This document shows positions 53,943 to 63,145 of a stretch of DNA of 64,000 nucleotides, piece after piece. The notes beneath the pieces were generated by a model. It did not search any database. It was given only the letters and a program-made list of their open reading frames with translations, and was not told where the DNA came from. Position numbers and translations under genes: made by a program. Position 1 is the stretch's first letter. Every line of letters starts with the position of its first letter. The DNA comes from Bacillus_BD oryzisoli_A (GTDB lineage Bacteria; Bacillota; Bacilli; Bacillales; Cytobacillaceae): assembly GCF_043641075.1 (NCBI RefSeq), contig NZ_JBHZRC010000016.1, positions 1 to 64,000 of the forward strand. Reading direction: 5' to 3'.

Positions 53943-55196
53943 CTATTCTCTTGGTAATTGGAATGTAACAGTGTAGCCTTTTCCAAGGTCTTGGTTTTCC
54001 ATGCTGCGAAGCGGACCGAATTCAAGGTCAAACTTCTTAAAAATCCCAAACTCATCCTTACGAAGTAAAAATACAATCATTTTTTCGCCTTTTTCACCAG
54101 GCTTAATCTCATCTACACCCTCAGGCTCTAATTGACCTGTAGATAGATACGTTGCTCGTGTATCATCGACAATTAATTTTCCTGATGTCCAGTATGCACT
54201 GACAGGCTCTTGTGATGTATTATCGATAATAAAATTCATTGTAATCGCGACAATTCCGCTGTCACCAAAATCAACAAACGCTTCTTTGTATGCTTCTGTA
54301 GGAATTACTTCTGTATATTGAATTCCATCAAGGGTAATATTTACATCACCAAGCACCTGTGTTTGACCAATATCTTTTTTCTCAAAAATCATCTTTTTCT
54401 CAGCCATATCCTTCAGCAATAACTCATCTTGATAGAAGTCAGGCTTACTTGCTAATTGTTCCTTCTGATCATCACTGTAAATGAAATCATAGGTAGCATC
54501 ACCTTTAAATGATCCCTTGAATGAATCATTATCAGCTGCCCCGCCCTCAATCACAAATTTCGGGTTTACGGTAGCTAATGATTGGTATTCTTCATTTGTA
54601 AGAGCGAAAGTTACAAGTCCGGTTACTTTCTCACCAGCTGTAAATTTACTAATATCTTCTTTATCTTTAGAGAAAAGAGTATCCTCATCTTTTACAAAAA
54701 GTCTTGATTGAGATGGGAAAACTTGAAAGTCATTCGCTACTTGAATATTCATAGTTGGAGTATAATACATTGTCTTATCTGTAGTGTTTTCAAGTGTAAC
54801 CTTAGCAGTTACAATATAGCCCTCCGGCTGATCATCAAATACATATGTGTAGTCTTTATGAATATCTTTTAAACTAACAATCTGATATTCATCAACAGAT
54901 ACTTTGTAGCCGTTCATGTCATGCACGAAATTTGGCTCTTTATTTGTATATACTACTTCAACATTTCCCTGTGATTCTTCGGCGATAAATGGATTTAATA
55001 CACCGCCGCTATCCTTTGAAGCTTCCTTTTTATCAGATTGTTCCTTTTTCTCTTCTTTTTCAGCTTTTTCAGTTGTGTCCGTTTTAGCCGCTTCTTTCTC
55101 TGTTGTTGAAGCCTTTTCATCATTTCCACCGCATGCAGTTACTAGCAGCAATACAGATAGCATGATGGTCCAAAACATATTCTTTCTCTTCAACAC
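53943..55196 (-). CDS. lipoprotein, DUF5068-like
   Basis: A 417-residue lipoprotein (lipobox VTAC) with a Lys/Glu-rich linker (about 25-65) and two similar immunoglobulin-like halves (YIVTAKVTLENTTDKTMYY and IVAITMNFIIDNTSQEPVSAYW), as in DUF4352/DUF5068 proteins of Bacillus. The role of these is unknown; they sit on the outer face of the membrane. The start is a GTG with GGGGAGG eight bases upstream. Confidence 0.8.
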   Translation of the reverse strand: MLKRKNMFWTIMLSVLLLVTACGGNDEKASTTEKEAAKTDTTEKAEKEEKKEQSDKKEASKDSGGVLNPFIAEESQGNVEVVYTNKEPNFVHDMNGYKVSVDEYQIVSLKDIHKDYTYVFDDQPEGYIVTAKVTLENTTDKTMYYTPTMNIQVANDFQVFPSQSRLFVKDEDTLFSKDKEDISKFTAGEKVTGLVTFALTNEEYQSLATVNPKFVIEGGAADNDSFKGSFKGDATYDFIYSDDQKEQLASKPDFYQDELLLKDMAEKKMIFEKKDIGQTQVLGDVNITLDGIQYTEVIPTEAYKEAFVDFGDSGIVAITMNFIIDNTSQEPVSAYWTSGKLIVDDTRATYLSTGQLEPEGVDEIKPGEKGEKMIVFLLRKDEFGIFKKFDLEFGPLRSMENQDLGKGYTVTFQLPRE

Positions 55197-55281
55197 ACTT
55201 TACGCCTCCCCTTATAAATGTTTGTCCTAATTTTCTTACTGGATAAATGAGGAATATGAACCAATTCCTCCTGAAAAACCC

Positions 55282-55324
55282 CCACTACATAATGACAAAC
55301 TTCATCAAATAAATCAATGGATTC
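55282..55324 (-). promoter_or_regulatory. conserved 43-bp upstream element, copy 2
   Basis: Partner of 53608-53650 (37 of 43 identical). It lies about 85 bases before the lipoprotein gene. The two copies precede different surface-protein genes in the same orientation, which suggests common control. Confidence 0.5.
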
Positions 55325-55440
55325 ATAATTGCAGCACTTGGGCGCAAATTCTAAAAATGGTTAATTGGTCCTTCGTTCGACAAAAACAGCCAAAACCCGA
55401 CTCTGTCTGACGATAGTCCCATTTACTTAGATTTATCCAG

Positions 55441-55661
55441 TTATTGCTTGAGTGGATTATACGCGTCATCCCCCAATTTTCCTTCCCACTCTTCACGCCA
55501 AGCATAGACTTTATCATTAATCTCTTTATGTACAGCCCACATTTCTTTCTCTTTTTCCTATTTAATGGTTTTGAAATGACTAGCCCTTATTTCCTCATTT
55601 TTGTCTGTTAAAGAGAGGATATACTCTTCTGTTTCATCTGTTATCAACTCTTCATCCTGAA
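55441..55661 (-). pseudogene. truncated gene remnant
   Basis: One reading frame encodes LQDEELITDETEEYILSLTD, continues to FKTIK, meets a TAG, then resumes in the same frame with EKEKEMWAVHKEINDKVYAW to DAYNPLKQ and a TAA at 55441. The 5' end runs into the terminator of the next gene. It looks like the C-terminal part of a cytosolic or surface protein disabled by a stop; I do not recognise the family. The rest of 55200-55660 holds only the 43-bp element. Confidence 0.5.
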
Positions 55662-55662
55662 G

Positions 55663-55717
55663 GAAAAAAGAAGGAAAGCTCTGCGAGAAAATTATTTTCT
55701 ACAGAACTTTCCTTCTA
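55663..55717 (-). terminator. terminator after the third TauE gene
   Basis: AGAAGGAAAG.TCTG and CAGA.CTTTCCTTCT pair, then six T on the minus strand. Confidence 0.8.
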
Positions 55718-55768
55718 TCTTATTATCGAGTACCTTTTATTCACGTCTTTTTCTCTTTATCTTTCTAC

Positions 55769-55803
55769 ACTTATAACTGGGCCGAGGGACCCGTCCCCGT
55801 GAC
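55769..55803. repeat. dispersed GGGACCCGTCCCC repeat, copy 1
   Basis: About 35 bases similar to 63776-63811, with the shared core GGGACCCGTCCCCGTG and flanks ACTG.GCCG. It starts 12 bases past the TauE stop. The core can fold on itself. Confidence 0.7.
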
Positions 55804-55815
55804 CTTTTTAATAGA

Positions 55816-56595
55816 TCATTGAATTAACAATATAGCACCGGCCATAATCGGGGTGAGAACCATTGCACTTTTTAGAATTGGTAACGGAACATTGTTGGTA
55901 AATTTAGCCCCAATATAAGATCCAATCATCGTACCAGCTAGTACCTGGACCAGGAGTAGGACGTTGAAATAGCCCTCAAAATAGTAGCCTGACCCGCCAG
56001 CGAAGGCGATAGGAAGAATAACTAACATCGTTGTACCGACTGATGCTTGTACAGAAAGCCCCATCACAACCATCAATCCAAGCTGGATGAAGGGAGCCGA
56101 CCCAATTCCAAATGTTCCAGATAACAAACCAGTCACAATACCAACAGATGCTGCTTTCAGTATAAAGCCGACAGCGGATCCCGTTTTCCTACTCTTTGTC
56201 TCTTTCATCCTATTTACTATAAAAAGTCGGATCATCAGCATAACAGCGGAAAGGAACAGCATTCCTGCCGTGAACCAATGGAGTGAATGAACCGGAATCC
56301 ATACCGCAATCTTAGAACCAACAAAGGACATAATTGCCCCAAAGGCACCTACAGTTATTCCTGTTTTCACATCAATATTTCCCTGCCGGTAATGACTGTA
56401 AGCTCCGGACATAGTCGTAAACACCATGGCAGCCAAAGATGTCCCTAATGCTGTGTGGATTGGCACGCCAAAAACAACGGTTAACAGCGCAATAATAAAA
56501 CCGGACCCTCCTGCCCCAATAAATCCCAGTAATATTCCCATTAGGAACATCGTAAGTGTGATAATCAAAGATGTCGCCCCCAAACCCACTTTCAC
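55816..56595 (-). CDS. TauE/SafE-family permease
   Basis: A 259-residue membrane protein with about eight hydrophobic segments. The repeated TauE/SafE glycine motifs are present: GFIGAGGSGFIIALL and GLLSGTFGIGSAPFIQLG. It is only distantly similar to the two prd-linked members. It is a single-gene unit with its own terminator, divergent from deoD. The start is uncertain: the GTG at 56595 has no clear ribosome site. Substrate unknown. Confidence 0.85.
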   Translation of the reverse strand: MKVGLGATSLIITLTMFLMGILLGFIGAGGSGFIIALLTVVFGVPIHTALGTSLAAMVFTTMSGAYSHYRQGNIDVKTGITVGAFGAIMSFVGSKIAVWIPVHSLHWFTAGMLFLSAVMLMIRLFIVNRMKETKSRKTGSAVGFILKAASVGIVTGLLSGTFGIGSAPFIQLGLMVVMGLSVQASVGTTMLVILPIAFAGGSGYYFEGYFNVLLLVQVLAGTMIGSYIGAKFTNNVPLPILKSAMVLTPIMAGAILLIQ

Positions 56596-56913
56596 TTCAT
56601 TAATGATAGTTATCCAAGTATATTATAATACTAAAAAATGACAAGACGTATTTTGTAATTAAAAAAAGTGATTTTTGATCGTAAGTGGCCAGGGCTTCAT
56701 TCTTTTACAAACATTCACATAAATGGTATATTTCCTTTGTAAAATAACGCAGGGAAGAAAGAGAATTGAATCAAAAAAAACAGCATACATATATCAACAT
56801 TAAAAATATGTAATAATTTTTCACTGTTTCCTTAAACTAATAGGTGAGCATCAAACGAACCCTCTCTCGTTTCTTCTTTAACTTCAAACACAAAACATAA
56901 GGAAGTGGTATTT

Positions 56914-57612
56914 ATGAGTACACATATTGGAGCAAAATCCGGCGATATCGCTGAAACGATTTTATTGCCAGGGGACCCTTTACGGGCAAAGTATATTGCT
57001 GAAACTTTTTTAGAGAATGTCGTTTGCTATAACGAGATCCGCAATATGCTTGGATTTACAGGTACATATAAAGGTAAAAAGGTTTCTGTTCAAGGAACAG
57101 GTATGGGAATCCCATCCATCTCTATTTATGCAACAGAATTAATGAAGGATTATAATGTTCAAAATTTAATTCGCGTGGGAACCTGCGGAGCTTTTGAAAA
57201 AAGCGTCAAGATCCGTGATGTCATTATCGCAATGAGCGCTTCAACCGACTCACAGATGAACCGAAAAATCTTTGGAGCAATGGATTATGCTCCAACAGCT
57301 AATTTTGAATTATTAAAGAAGGCTTATGATATCGGTACTGAAAAAGGACTTAGTTTAAAGGTTGGAAATGTATTTAGCGCAGACATTTTCTACGATGATT
57401 ATGCTGAACACGAAAAATGGGCACAATATGGAATTTTAGCCGTTGAAATGGAGACAGCTGCTCTCTATACATTAGCAGCCAAATATGGAAGAAAGGCATT
57501 GTCCATCCTAACTGTAAGTGACCATATTCTAACAGGTGAAGCTACTTCAGCTGATGAAAGACAAACAACCTTTAACCAAATGATCGAGGTTGCATTAGAT
57601 TCTATCGTATAA
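56914..57612 (+). CDS. deoD: purine-nucleoside phosphorylase DeoD
   Basis: Splits purine nucleosides with phosphate to base and ribose-1-phosphate. The 232-residue hexamer-type enzyme has LLPGDPLRAKYIAETFL, GTGMGIPSISIYATEL, RVGTCGA, the VEMETAALY substrate motif and TVSDHILTGE with its catalytic Asp. I start at the ATG at 56914, preceded by AAGGAAG. It lies beside the guanosine transporter operon on the opposite strand, so imported nucleosides can be broken down. The 318-base gap before it shows no riboswitch. Confidence 0.95.
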   Translation: MSTHIGAKSGDIAETILLPGDPLRAKYIAETFLENVVCYNEIRNMLGFTGTYKGKKVSVQGTGMGIPSISIYATELMKDYNVQNLIRVGTCGAFEKSVKIRDVIIAMSASTDSQMNRKIFGAMDYAPTANFELLKKAYDIGTEKGLSLKVGNVFSADIFYDDYAEHEKWAQYGILAVEMETAALYTLAAKYGRKALSILTVSDHILTGEATSADERQTTFNQMIEVALDSIV

Positions 57613-57616
57613 TAAT

Positions 57617-57658
57617 AATGGCGGCAAGTTGATTCTTCACACCAACTTGCCGCCATTT
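57617..57658 (+). terminator. terminator after deoD
   Basis: AATGGCGGCAAGTTG and CAACTTGCCGCCATT form a 15-bp stem, then a T-rich tail. It may also stop transcription from the nup side. Confidence 0.85.
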
Positions 57659-57731
57659 ATGTTTTCTTCATATTGAGGTAATCTCAGACACCTTAGTTTC
57701 GCTCCCAAAGGATCCTATTTAGACAGTCCCA

Positions 57732-58691
57732 CTATCTCTTTCCTTTGTCATAAATTTCACCTAATGCTCTCGGAGCTCGATTCGATTTAGAGAAAAAGAT
57801 CAATAACAATAAGGTTAAGACATACGGTAATATCATAAATAAATCAGTAAAACTACTCGGTAATTCCATAAACTGGGCAAGATAGGTTCCCCCAGATCTT
57901 GCAAAACCAAATAGAAGACAGGCCGCTAAAGTAGGGAGAATCCGCCAGTTACCGAAAATCAATGCTGCAATGGCCAAAAAGCCATATCCCATATAAATAC
58001 TGGAAGAAAAATTAGCAGAGATGGAATAGGCAAAACACATGCCTCCAAGTCCTGATAATAGACCTGAAATGAGAACCGCCGAAAACCTAATTTTCATTAC
58101 ATCTACACCTGCTGCATCAACCGAATGTGGATTTTCTCCGCTCGCTCTTAAGCGCATGCCAAACTTTGTTTTATATAAAAGATACCACGCAAAGAAGGCA
58201 ATCACCACGATAATTACTTCAAACGGATACACCTTCGTAAAGACCGCACCAATCACTGGTATATTGGATAAGCCTTCAATCGTAAATCGCTCCGATACAC
58301 CCAATTGAAACTTGTCAGAAGCCGCGCCAAAGACAAGCGCATTTATTTGTGCCGTTAAAAACGTCGTTAGCGCTAACGCCAAAATGTTAATTACAACACC
58401 ACTTATCACTTGGTCTGCCTTAAACTTGATTGATAGCAAGGCATGAATAATGGAAAAGGCCATTCCACCAATCATCGAAAATACTAGCGCCAAGTAAAAT
58501 AAATTTTGAATATCAGTACCAGTTGAATTCGCGACTAAGACAGCGGATAGTGCTCCGATGAATGCTCCGAAGCCTTGGAAGCCTTCAAGCGCTAAGTTGG
58601 TAATGCCACTCTTTTCACTATAAATCCCGCCTATTGCTATGATAAAAAGAGGCAGAGCAAAGGATAACCCATCAATAATTACTGTATCCAT
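57732..58691 (-). CDS. nupQ: guanosine ABC transporter permease NupQ
   Basis: A 319-residue BPD_transp_2-type permease with about eight to nine membrane segments. GIYSEKSGITNLALEGFQGFGA and RASGENPHSVDAAGVDVMKIR are typical. It overlaps nupP at one base. With NupP it forms the channel of a B. subtilis NupNOPQ-type (YufNOPQ) guanosine importer. Confidence 0.9.
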   Translation of the reverse strand: MDTVIIDGLSFALPLFIIAIGGIYSEKSGITNLALEGFQGFGAFIGALSAVLVANSTGTDIQNLFYLALVFSMIGGMAFSIIHALLSIKFKADQVISGVVINILALALTTFLTAQINALVFGAASDKFQLGVSERFTIEGLSNIPVIGAVFTKVYPFEVIIVVIAFFAWYLLYKTKFGMRLRASGENPHSVDAAGVDVMKIRFSAVLISGLLSGLGGMCFAYSISANFSSSIYMGYGFLAIAALIFGNWRILPTLAACLLFGFARSGGTYLAQFMELPSSFTDLFMILPYVLTLLLLIFFSKSNRAPRALGEIYDKGKR

Positions 58692-59842
58692 TAAGCTTCA
58701 CTCTCCTTTCGCTCTACTTCTTTTTCCTTCACCCGACTGACTTTATGCTTCAAGTATTCACCACATGCACTAAACAATAGGATTAGCCCAATGATAACAG
58801 AGGATATTTCCTGTCTAATTCCAGACTGTGAACTCATATACGTGTTTCCTTGATCAATAACAGATATTAAAAATGATGAAAAGATAACACCAATTGGATG
58901 AGAGTTACCCAACAGAGATACAGCAATGGAATCAAAGCCGATACTTGATAATACCTTTGGTTGGATGGAAGAAAAATAACCTAGATAATATGTGACACCT
59001 GCAAGACCTGCCAAGCCTCCGGAAAGAACCATGGCTAGGACGGTATTTCCTCCGACATTAATTCCTACATATTTTGCTGCATTTCGGTTGGAGCCTATCG
59101 CTTTAATTTCAAAGCCAACCACTGTTTTGTCCATAAGAAACTTTATTAAAATAGCGATAATAATAGCTAATATAAAGCCTAGTGGAATATCCATTTTCAA
59201 ATTGGCTATTTCAACATTAACTAACGTTAGTCTTGATGCCTCTGCAATATATCTGGATTGTCTTGAAACAGGATCAATATAATACATTTGAATAAAAAAG
59301 CTTATGACATACTGCGCAATATAATTTAACATAATCGTAGACACTACTTCATTAATATTAAATCTATATTTTAACCACCCAACTAGTCCGCCCATTAATC
59401 CTCCAGCAATAATTCCGATTACCAAGACAAGCGGCTTTGCCATTACGGCATCTAATCCGCTGTATCCAACAATAATCGTCGCTAAAAACCCGGAGACGAG
59501 CATTTGACCGGAAACCCCAATATTAAATAGACCTGCTTTAAATGCAACGGCAACTGCCAAACTGGCAAACACAAGCGGCGTCATGGCATTTAGCAGGCTC
59601 AAAAAATCAGTCAGCATGCTCTTATAGCCAGCATAAGTTGGCTTAGGCAGGATTCCAGCCCCTTGGAATAAGTTATAAAATGCCTGTAAAGGATTTTTGC
59701 CAATGACAAGTATGACAATCGCAGCAGCAATAAAGCTTATGATTATGGAGACTAATGGAATCGAGATAGGCTGCCATTTCTCGTTACTTATTGGTCGGAT
59801 AAGACTATAACTTAAGCTATTTTTCTTACTATCTTTACTCAT
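58691..59842 (-). CDS. nupP: guanosine ABC transporter permease NupP
   Basis: A 383-residue permease with about nine to ten membrane segments. LFNIGVSGQMLVSGFLATI and KAIGSNRNAAKYVGINVGGN are family marks. It starts inside the end of nupO (8-base overlap) and ends at the nupQ start. The charged C-terminus KEKEVERKESEA faces the cytosol. Confidence 0.9.
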   Translation of the reverse strand: MSKDSKKNSLSYSLIRPISNEKWQPISIPLVSIIISFIAAAIVILVIGKNPLQAFYNLFQGAGILPKPTYAGYKSMLTDFLSLLNAMTPLVFASLAVAVAFKAGLFNIGVSGQMLVSGFLATIIVGYSGLDAVMAKPLVLVIGIIAGGLMGGLVGWLKYRFNINEVVSTIMLNYIAQYVISFFIQMYYIDPVSRQSRYIAEASRLTLVNVEIANLKMDIPLGFILAIIIAILIKFLMDKTVVGFEIKAIGSNRNAAKYVGINVGGNTVLAMVLSGGLAGLAGVTYYLGYFSSIQPKVLSSIGFDSIAVSLLGNSHPIGVIFSSFLISVIDQGNTYMSSQSGIRQEISSVIIGLILLFSACGEYLKHKVSRVKEKEVERKESEA

Positions 59843-61367
59843 GCTTTGCCCCCATCATATATTCGCCGACTTCATTCGTCGTTAATGTATCACTACTTGC
59901 AACTTTTTGAAGTTGGCCATTATATATCACTCCAATGGTATCCGCTACATTCATAATTTCCTCTAACTCCAATGAAACAAGTAGGATTGCTTTTCCTTGA
60001 TCGCGTTCATGAATCATCATTTTATGAATATTTTCAATCGCACCAATATCTACTCCACGTGTTGGCTGTACGAAAATCATAAGCGGTGATTTTAATTCAA
60101 TTTCGCGGGCTATAATGGCCTTTTGCTGGTTACCGCCACTCATCGAACGAACCTGCGTCTTAATCCCCTGGCCGCTTCGAATATCATATTTATCAATCAT
60201 CTTACTGCCAAACTGCTCAAATTCCTCTTTATTTAAAATTCCCTTTTTAGAAAAGGGCTCCCTATAATATTGCTTTAATGCTAAATTAGTGGATAAATCA
60301 AAATCCAATACGAGTCCAAAGGTTTGTCGATCTTCAGGTATATAAGAGATTCCGGCTTCTGTTCTTTTTCTTATCCTTTCATTTGTAATATCCTTACCCT
60401 GTAGAAGGATTTTCCCGCTGCTCACCTTCGTTAAGCCAGCAATGGCATCCGCTATTTCTACTTGCCCATTATCTGCGACTCCAGCGATAGCAAATATTTC
60501 TCCACTACGTATAGTAAAGGATACATCCTTGACCACTTCAAACCCATCTTCGTTTTTAACAGTCAAATGCTCTACCTTTAATACTTCCTCTTTCAATTGA
60601 GGAGGTGTTTTTTCAGATTTAAAGTTTACCTCTCTGCCTACCATTAATTGAGCCATAAGATTCACCGAAGTTTTCTTTACATCCAACACATCAACTAATT
60701 TACCCTTGTTCAATACAGCACATCGATCGGCCACTTTCTTAATTTCTTCCAGCTTATGTGTGATTAATATGATTGTTTTTCCACCGTCTCGTAGACCTTC
60801 AATAATACCGAGCAGAAATTCAATTTCTTGTGGAGTTAAGACGGCAGTTGGTTCATCAAATATAAGGATTTCCGCTTCACGATAAAGCACCTTTAAAATT
60901 TCCACCCGTTGCTGCATAGAAACAGTAAGATCAGCTATTTTTTTCGTAGGATCCACTTCTAAACCAAAGCTTTTAGACAGCTCTTCAATTTTTCGATTTG
61001 CATTCCGAATATCTACGTATGGAAAGAGACCTGCTAATTTTTTAATTGGCTCAACACCTAAAACAATATTCTCTGTAATCGTATAATCAGAAACTAACTT
61101 GAAATGCTGATGGACCATTCCAATATTAAGCCTTGCCGCATGGTTGGGCGAACTGATTTGCACTTTCTCTCCCCGAATATAGATTTCTCCTTCATCCGGT
61201 TCGTACATACCACCAAGGATACTCATCAAGGTTGATTTACCTGCACCATTCTCTCCAAGCAAAGCAAAAATTTCGCCTTTTTTAATTCCGATGGATACAT
61301 CATCATTTGCCACTATTCCAGGAAACCGTTTCGTTATATGTTTCATTTCCACAATATAATCTGACAT
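59835..61367 (-). CDS. nupO: guanosine ABC transporter ATPase NupO
   Basis: A 510-residue ATPase with two nucleotide-binding domains, like sugar and nucleoside importers. The first has ALLGENGAGKSTLMS, LTVSMQQRVEIL and LIFDEPTAVLTP. The second has AGVADNGQ in place of a normal P loop, followed by RSMSGGNQQKAIIARE and IFVQPTRGVD, as usual in this family. I chose the ATG at 61367, preceded by AAGGGG, over an ATG 18 bases earlier. Confidence 0.93.
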   Translation of the reverse strand: MSDYIVEMKHITKRFPGIVANDDVSIGIKKGEIFALLGENGAGKSTLMSILGGMYEPDEGEIYIRGEKVQISSPNHAARLNIGMVHQHFKLVSDYTITENIVLGVEPIKKLAGLFPYVDIRNANRKIEELSKSFGLEVDPTKKIADLTVSMQQRVEILKVLYREAEILIFDEPTAVLTPQEIEFLLGIIEGLRDGGKTIILITHKLEEIKKVADRCAVLNKGKLVDVLDVKKTSVNLMAQLMVGREVNFKSEKTPPQLKEEVLKVEHLTVKNEDGFEVVKDVSFTIRSGEIFAIAGVADNGQVEIADAIAGLTKVSSGKILLQGKDITNERIRKRTEAGISYIPEDRQTFGLVLDFDLSTNLALKQYYREPFSKKGILNKEEFEQFGSKMIDKYDIRSGQGIKTQVRSMSGGNQQKAIIAREIELKSPLMIFVQPTRGVDIGAIENIHKMMIHERDQGKAILLVSLELEEIMNVADTIGVIYNGQLQKVASSDTLTTNEVGEYMMGAKHE

Positions 61368-61402
61368 TTTTCGTCCCCTTATCATAATAATAGGAAAAAA
61401 AT

Positions 61403-61458
61403 TTAAAAGAAGTTCATCATTTCCTAGTTTTTCTTAAATTAGGAAATGATAAACTTCT
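61403..61458 (-). terminator. strong hairpin between nupN and nupO
   Basis: AGAAGTT.ATCATTTCCTA and TAGGAAATGAT.AACTTCT pair (about 18 bp), then TTTTAAATTTTTTT on the minus strand. As a partial terminator or mRNA stabiliser it would leave more binding protein (NupN) than transporter. Confidence 0.75.
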
Positions 61459-61494
61459 AATGATTCATTTCTTCTTTGTGCTTCGAATTAACTA

Positions 61495-62649
61495 TTACAA
61501 CCCAGGAAACTTATCTGGAGTATATCCGTTAAAATTAGATGCAGGTTCAATTTTTCCATCCTTCACCAATTGATATGCTTCATCAAGCTTTTTCAATGTA
61601 TCTTCAGATAATTGATGACGTCCTTCTTCTTTAATAAAACCAGTTGAATCTGTATCTGCGTGAAGAACAACATTTCCGCCTTTAAAGCTTCCATCAACAA
61701 TAGAATTTAACGCCTTTTCAATATTCATACTCATGAATTTTACAGCAGATGTTAATACGATATTTTCAGAACCGTTTACACCATCATCAAATTGGTCAAC
61801 ATCCACACCAATTACTTTTACGTCTCCTTTTGCTTCCTTAGCTGCTGTGAATACACCATTTCCAGTACCACCTGCTGCCGGGAAGATAATATCAACGCCT
61901 TTATCAATTAATGCATTGGCAATAACCTTACCTGTTGCGGCATCTGCAAAGGATCCTGCATAGTTACCGCCCACATCCTTGCCATTTACATCCGTTCCGG
62001 CATAACCCGATAATTCAACAACTTCAACTTTCTTTCCATAAACTTTATTTGCATAATTCACACCTGATTCAAAACCGAACTGGTAATTGACATTTGAAGG
62101 ATAAGCGATACCATTTACAACCGCGACTTTATTTGATTTTGTTTCAAGCGCTGCAGCCATTCCTGCAAAAAATCCACTTTCCTGTTCAGCAAAATTCATC
62201 GCATATATATTATCGAATTCCTTTTGGTCACCTACAGGCGCTGGCTCAGAATCATTGATAATAAATTTTTTATCAGGGTTTTCTACAGCAATACTAGAAA
62301 CACCAGCAAATTGAAACCCAGGTGTTACGATTACATCATAATCTGCCACAATATCAGCAACAGCCTGCACAGCTGCAGCAGGATCACCGGTTTCTTCTCT
62401 AATCGCTTTTACTGTCGCATTCGGGTGATTTTCAATAAATTTTAATATTCCGTTATAGTTATCTTCATTAAAGTTCCCGTCATCAACGCCTGAAGGGCTT
62501 GTGACAATGGCAATTTTTAAACCTTCTTCACCTTTATCAGACTTCGCATCATTTTCTTTAGCAGAGTCATTTCCACCGCATGCTGCCATTACAGCAGTCA
62601 GTAACGCAATGAATAAAATCATTACTATTTTTTTAGTTCCTTTTTTCAT
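61495..62649 (-). CDS. nupN: guanosine-binding lipoprotein NupN (BMP family)
   Basis: A 384-residue substrate-binding lipoprotein (lipobox MAAC, followed by a charged linker) of the BMP/Med family. KIAIVTSPSGVDDGNFNED, FQFAGVSSIA, the FAEQESGFFAG motif and IIFPAAGGTGNGVF are typical. First gene of nupNOPQ, under a guanine-type riboswitch. Family members bind nucleosides; guanosine is the B. subtilis ligand. Confidence 0.92.
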   Translation of the reverse strand: MKKGTKKIVMILFIALLTAVMAACGGNDSAKENDAKSDKGEEGLKIAIVTSPSGVDDGNFNEDNYNGILKFIENHPNATVKAIREETGDPAAAVQAVADIVADYDVIVTPGFQFAGVSSIAVENPDKKFIINDSEPAPVGDQKEFDNIYAMNFAEQESGFFAGMAAALETKSNKVAVVNGIAYPSNVNYQFGFESGVNYANKVYGKKVEVVELSGYAGTDVNGKDVGGNYAGSFADAATGKVIANALIDKGVDIIFPAAGGTGNGVFTAAKEAKGDVKVIGVDVDQFDDGVNGSENIVLTSAVKFMSMNIEKALNSIVDGSFKGGNVVLHADTDSTGFIKEEGRHQLSEDTLKKLDEAYQLVKDGKIEPASNFNGYTPDKFPGL

Positions 62650-62691
62650 GTCTTATTCCTCCTATGATCTTCATGATGAATTTCTTGTAAA

Positions 62692-62857
62692 AAACAGGAA
62701 AAGCCCCGAGATGCACCGGAGCTTGACTTTAGGTAAGTAGATAATGGAAATTTTCAATGAGTTTATTCCCATATTTATGTACACAACCTCGTAGTCAGGC
62801 TATTTAAGGTAGCTTGGTAGAAACTTTTGGGCCATATTCCCAGGATTATACGAGAAC
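62692..62857 (-). promoter_or_regulatory. guanine riboswitch of nupNOPQ
   Basis: The minus-strand aptamer (62787-62857) has CTCGTATAATC, AATATGG, GTTTCTACC and GACTACGAG. Position 74 is C (guanine type), although the L3 loop reads CCTTAAA as in some adenine aptamers. Downstream AGCTCCG and CGGGGCT (62702-62726) form a terminator followed by TTTTCCTG and six T. Confidence 0.92.
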
Positions 62858-63145
62858 AGTATTCAATTCATACTGCTTCATACTAACATCAGGGGTTACC
62901 ACTGTCAACGTAATACGAACAATTTTTTAAAGTATATTATTTAATGTTCGGGAATTACACATACAATCATAATTATTGACCCAAAATAAGAACCTTATGT
63001 AGTTACTTATACATAGTATATCCAACCCCTCACTTCCTAATGATAAAAATAACACAAAAACTTGTAGTACCTTTAACTCTATTCCTTGAAAAGGTTATGC
63101 TTATATGGAAGTAGTTTACATTTAACTTAATGGAGGTATTTAGCA

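Noticed and set aside
53816..54076. Small minus-strand ORF of 86 codons
   Set aside because: It overlaps the end of the lipoprotein gene in another frame and runs through its terminator hairpin.
55323..55517. 64-codon minus-strand ORF
   Set aside because: A different frame of the remnant at 55441-55661 gives a longer, more protein-like reading; this one looks accidental.
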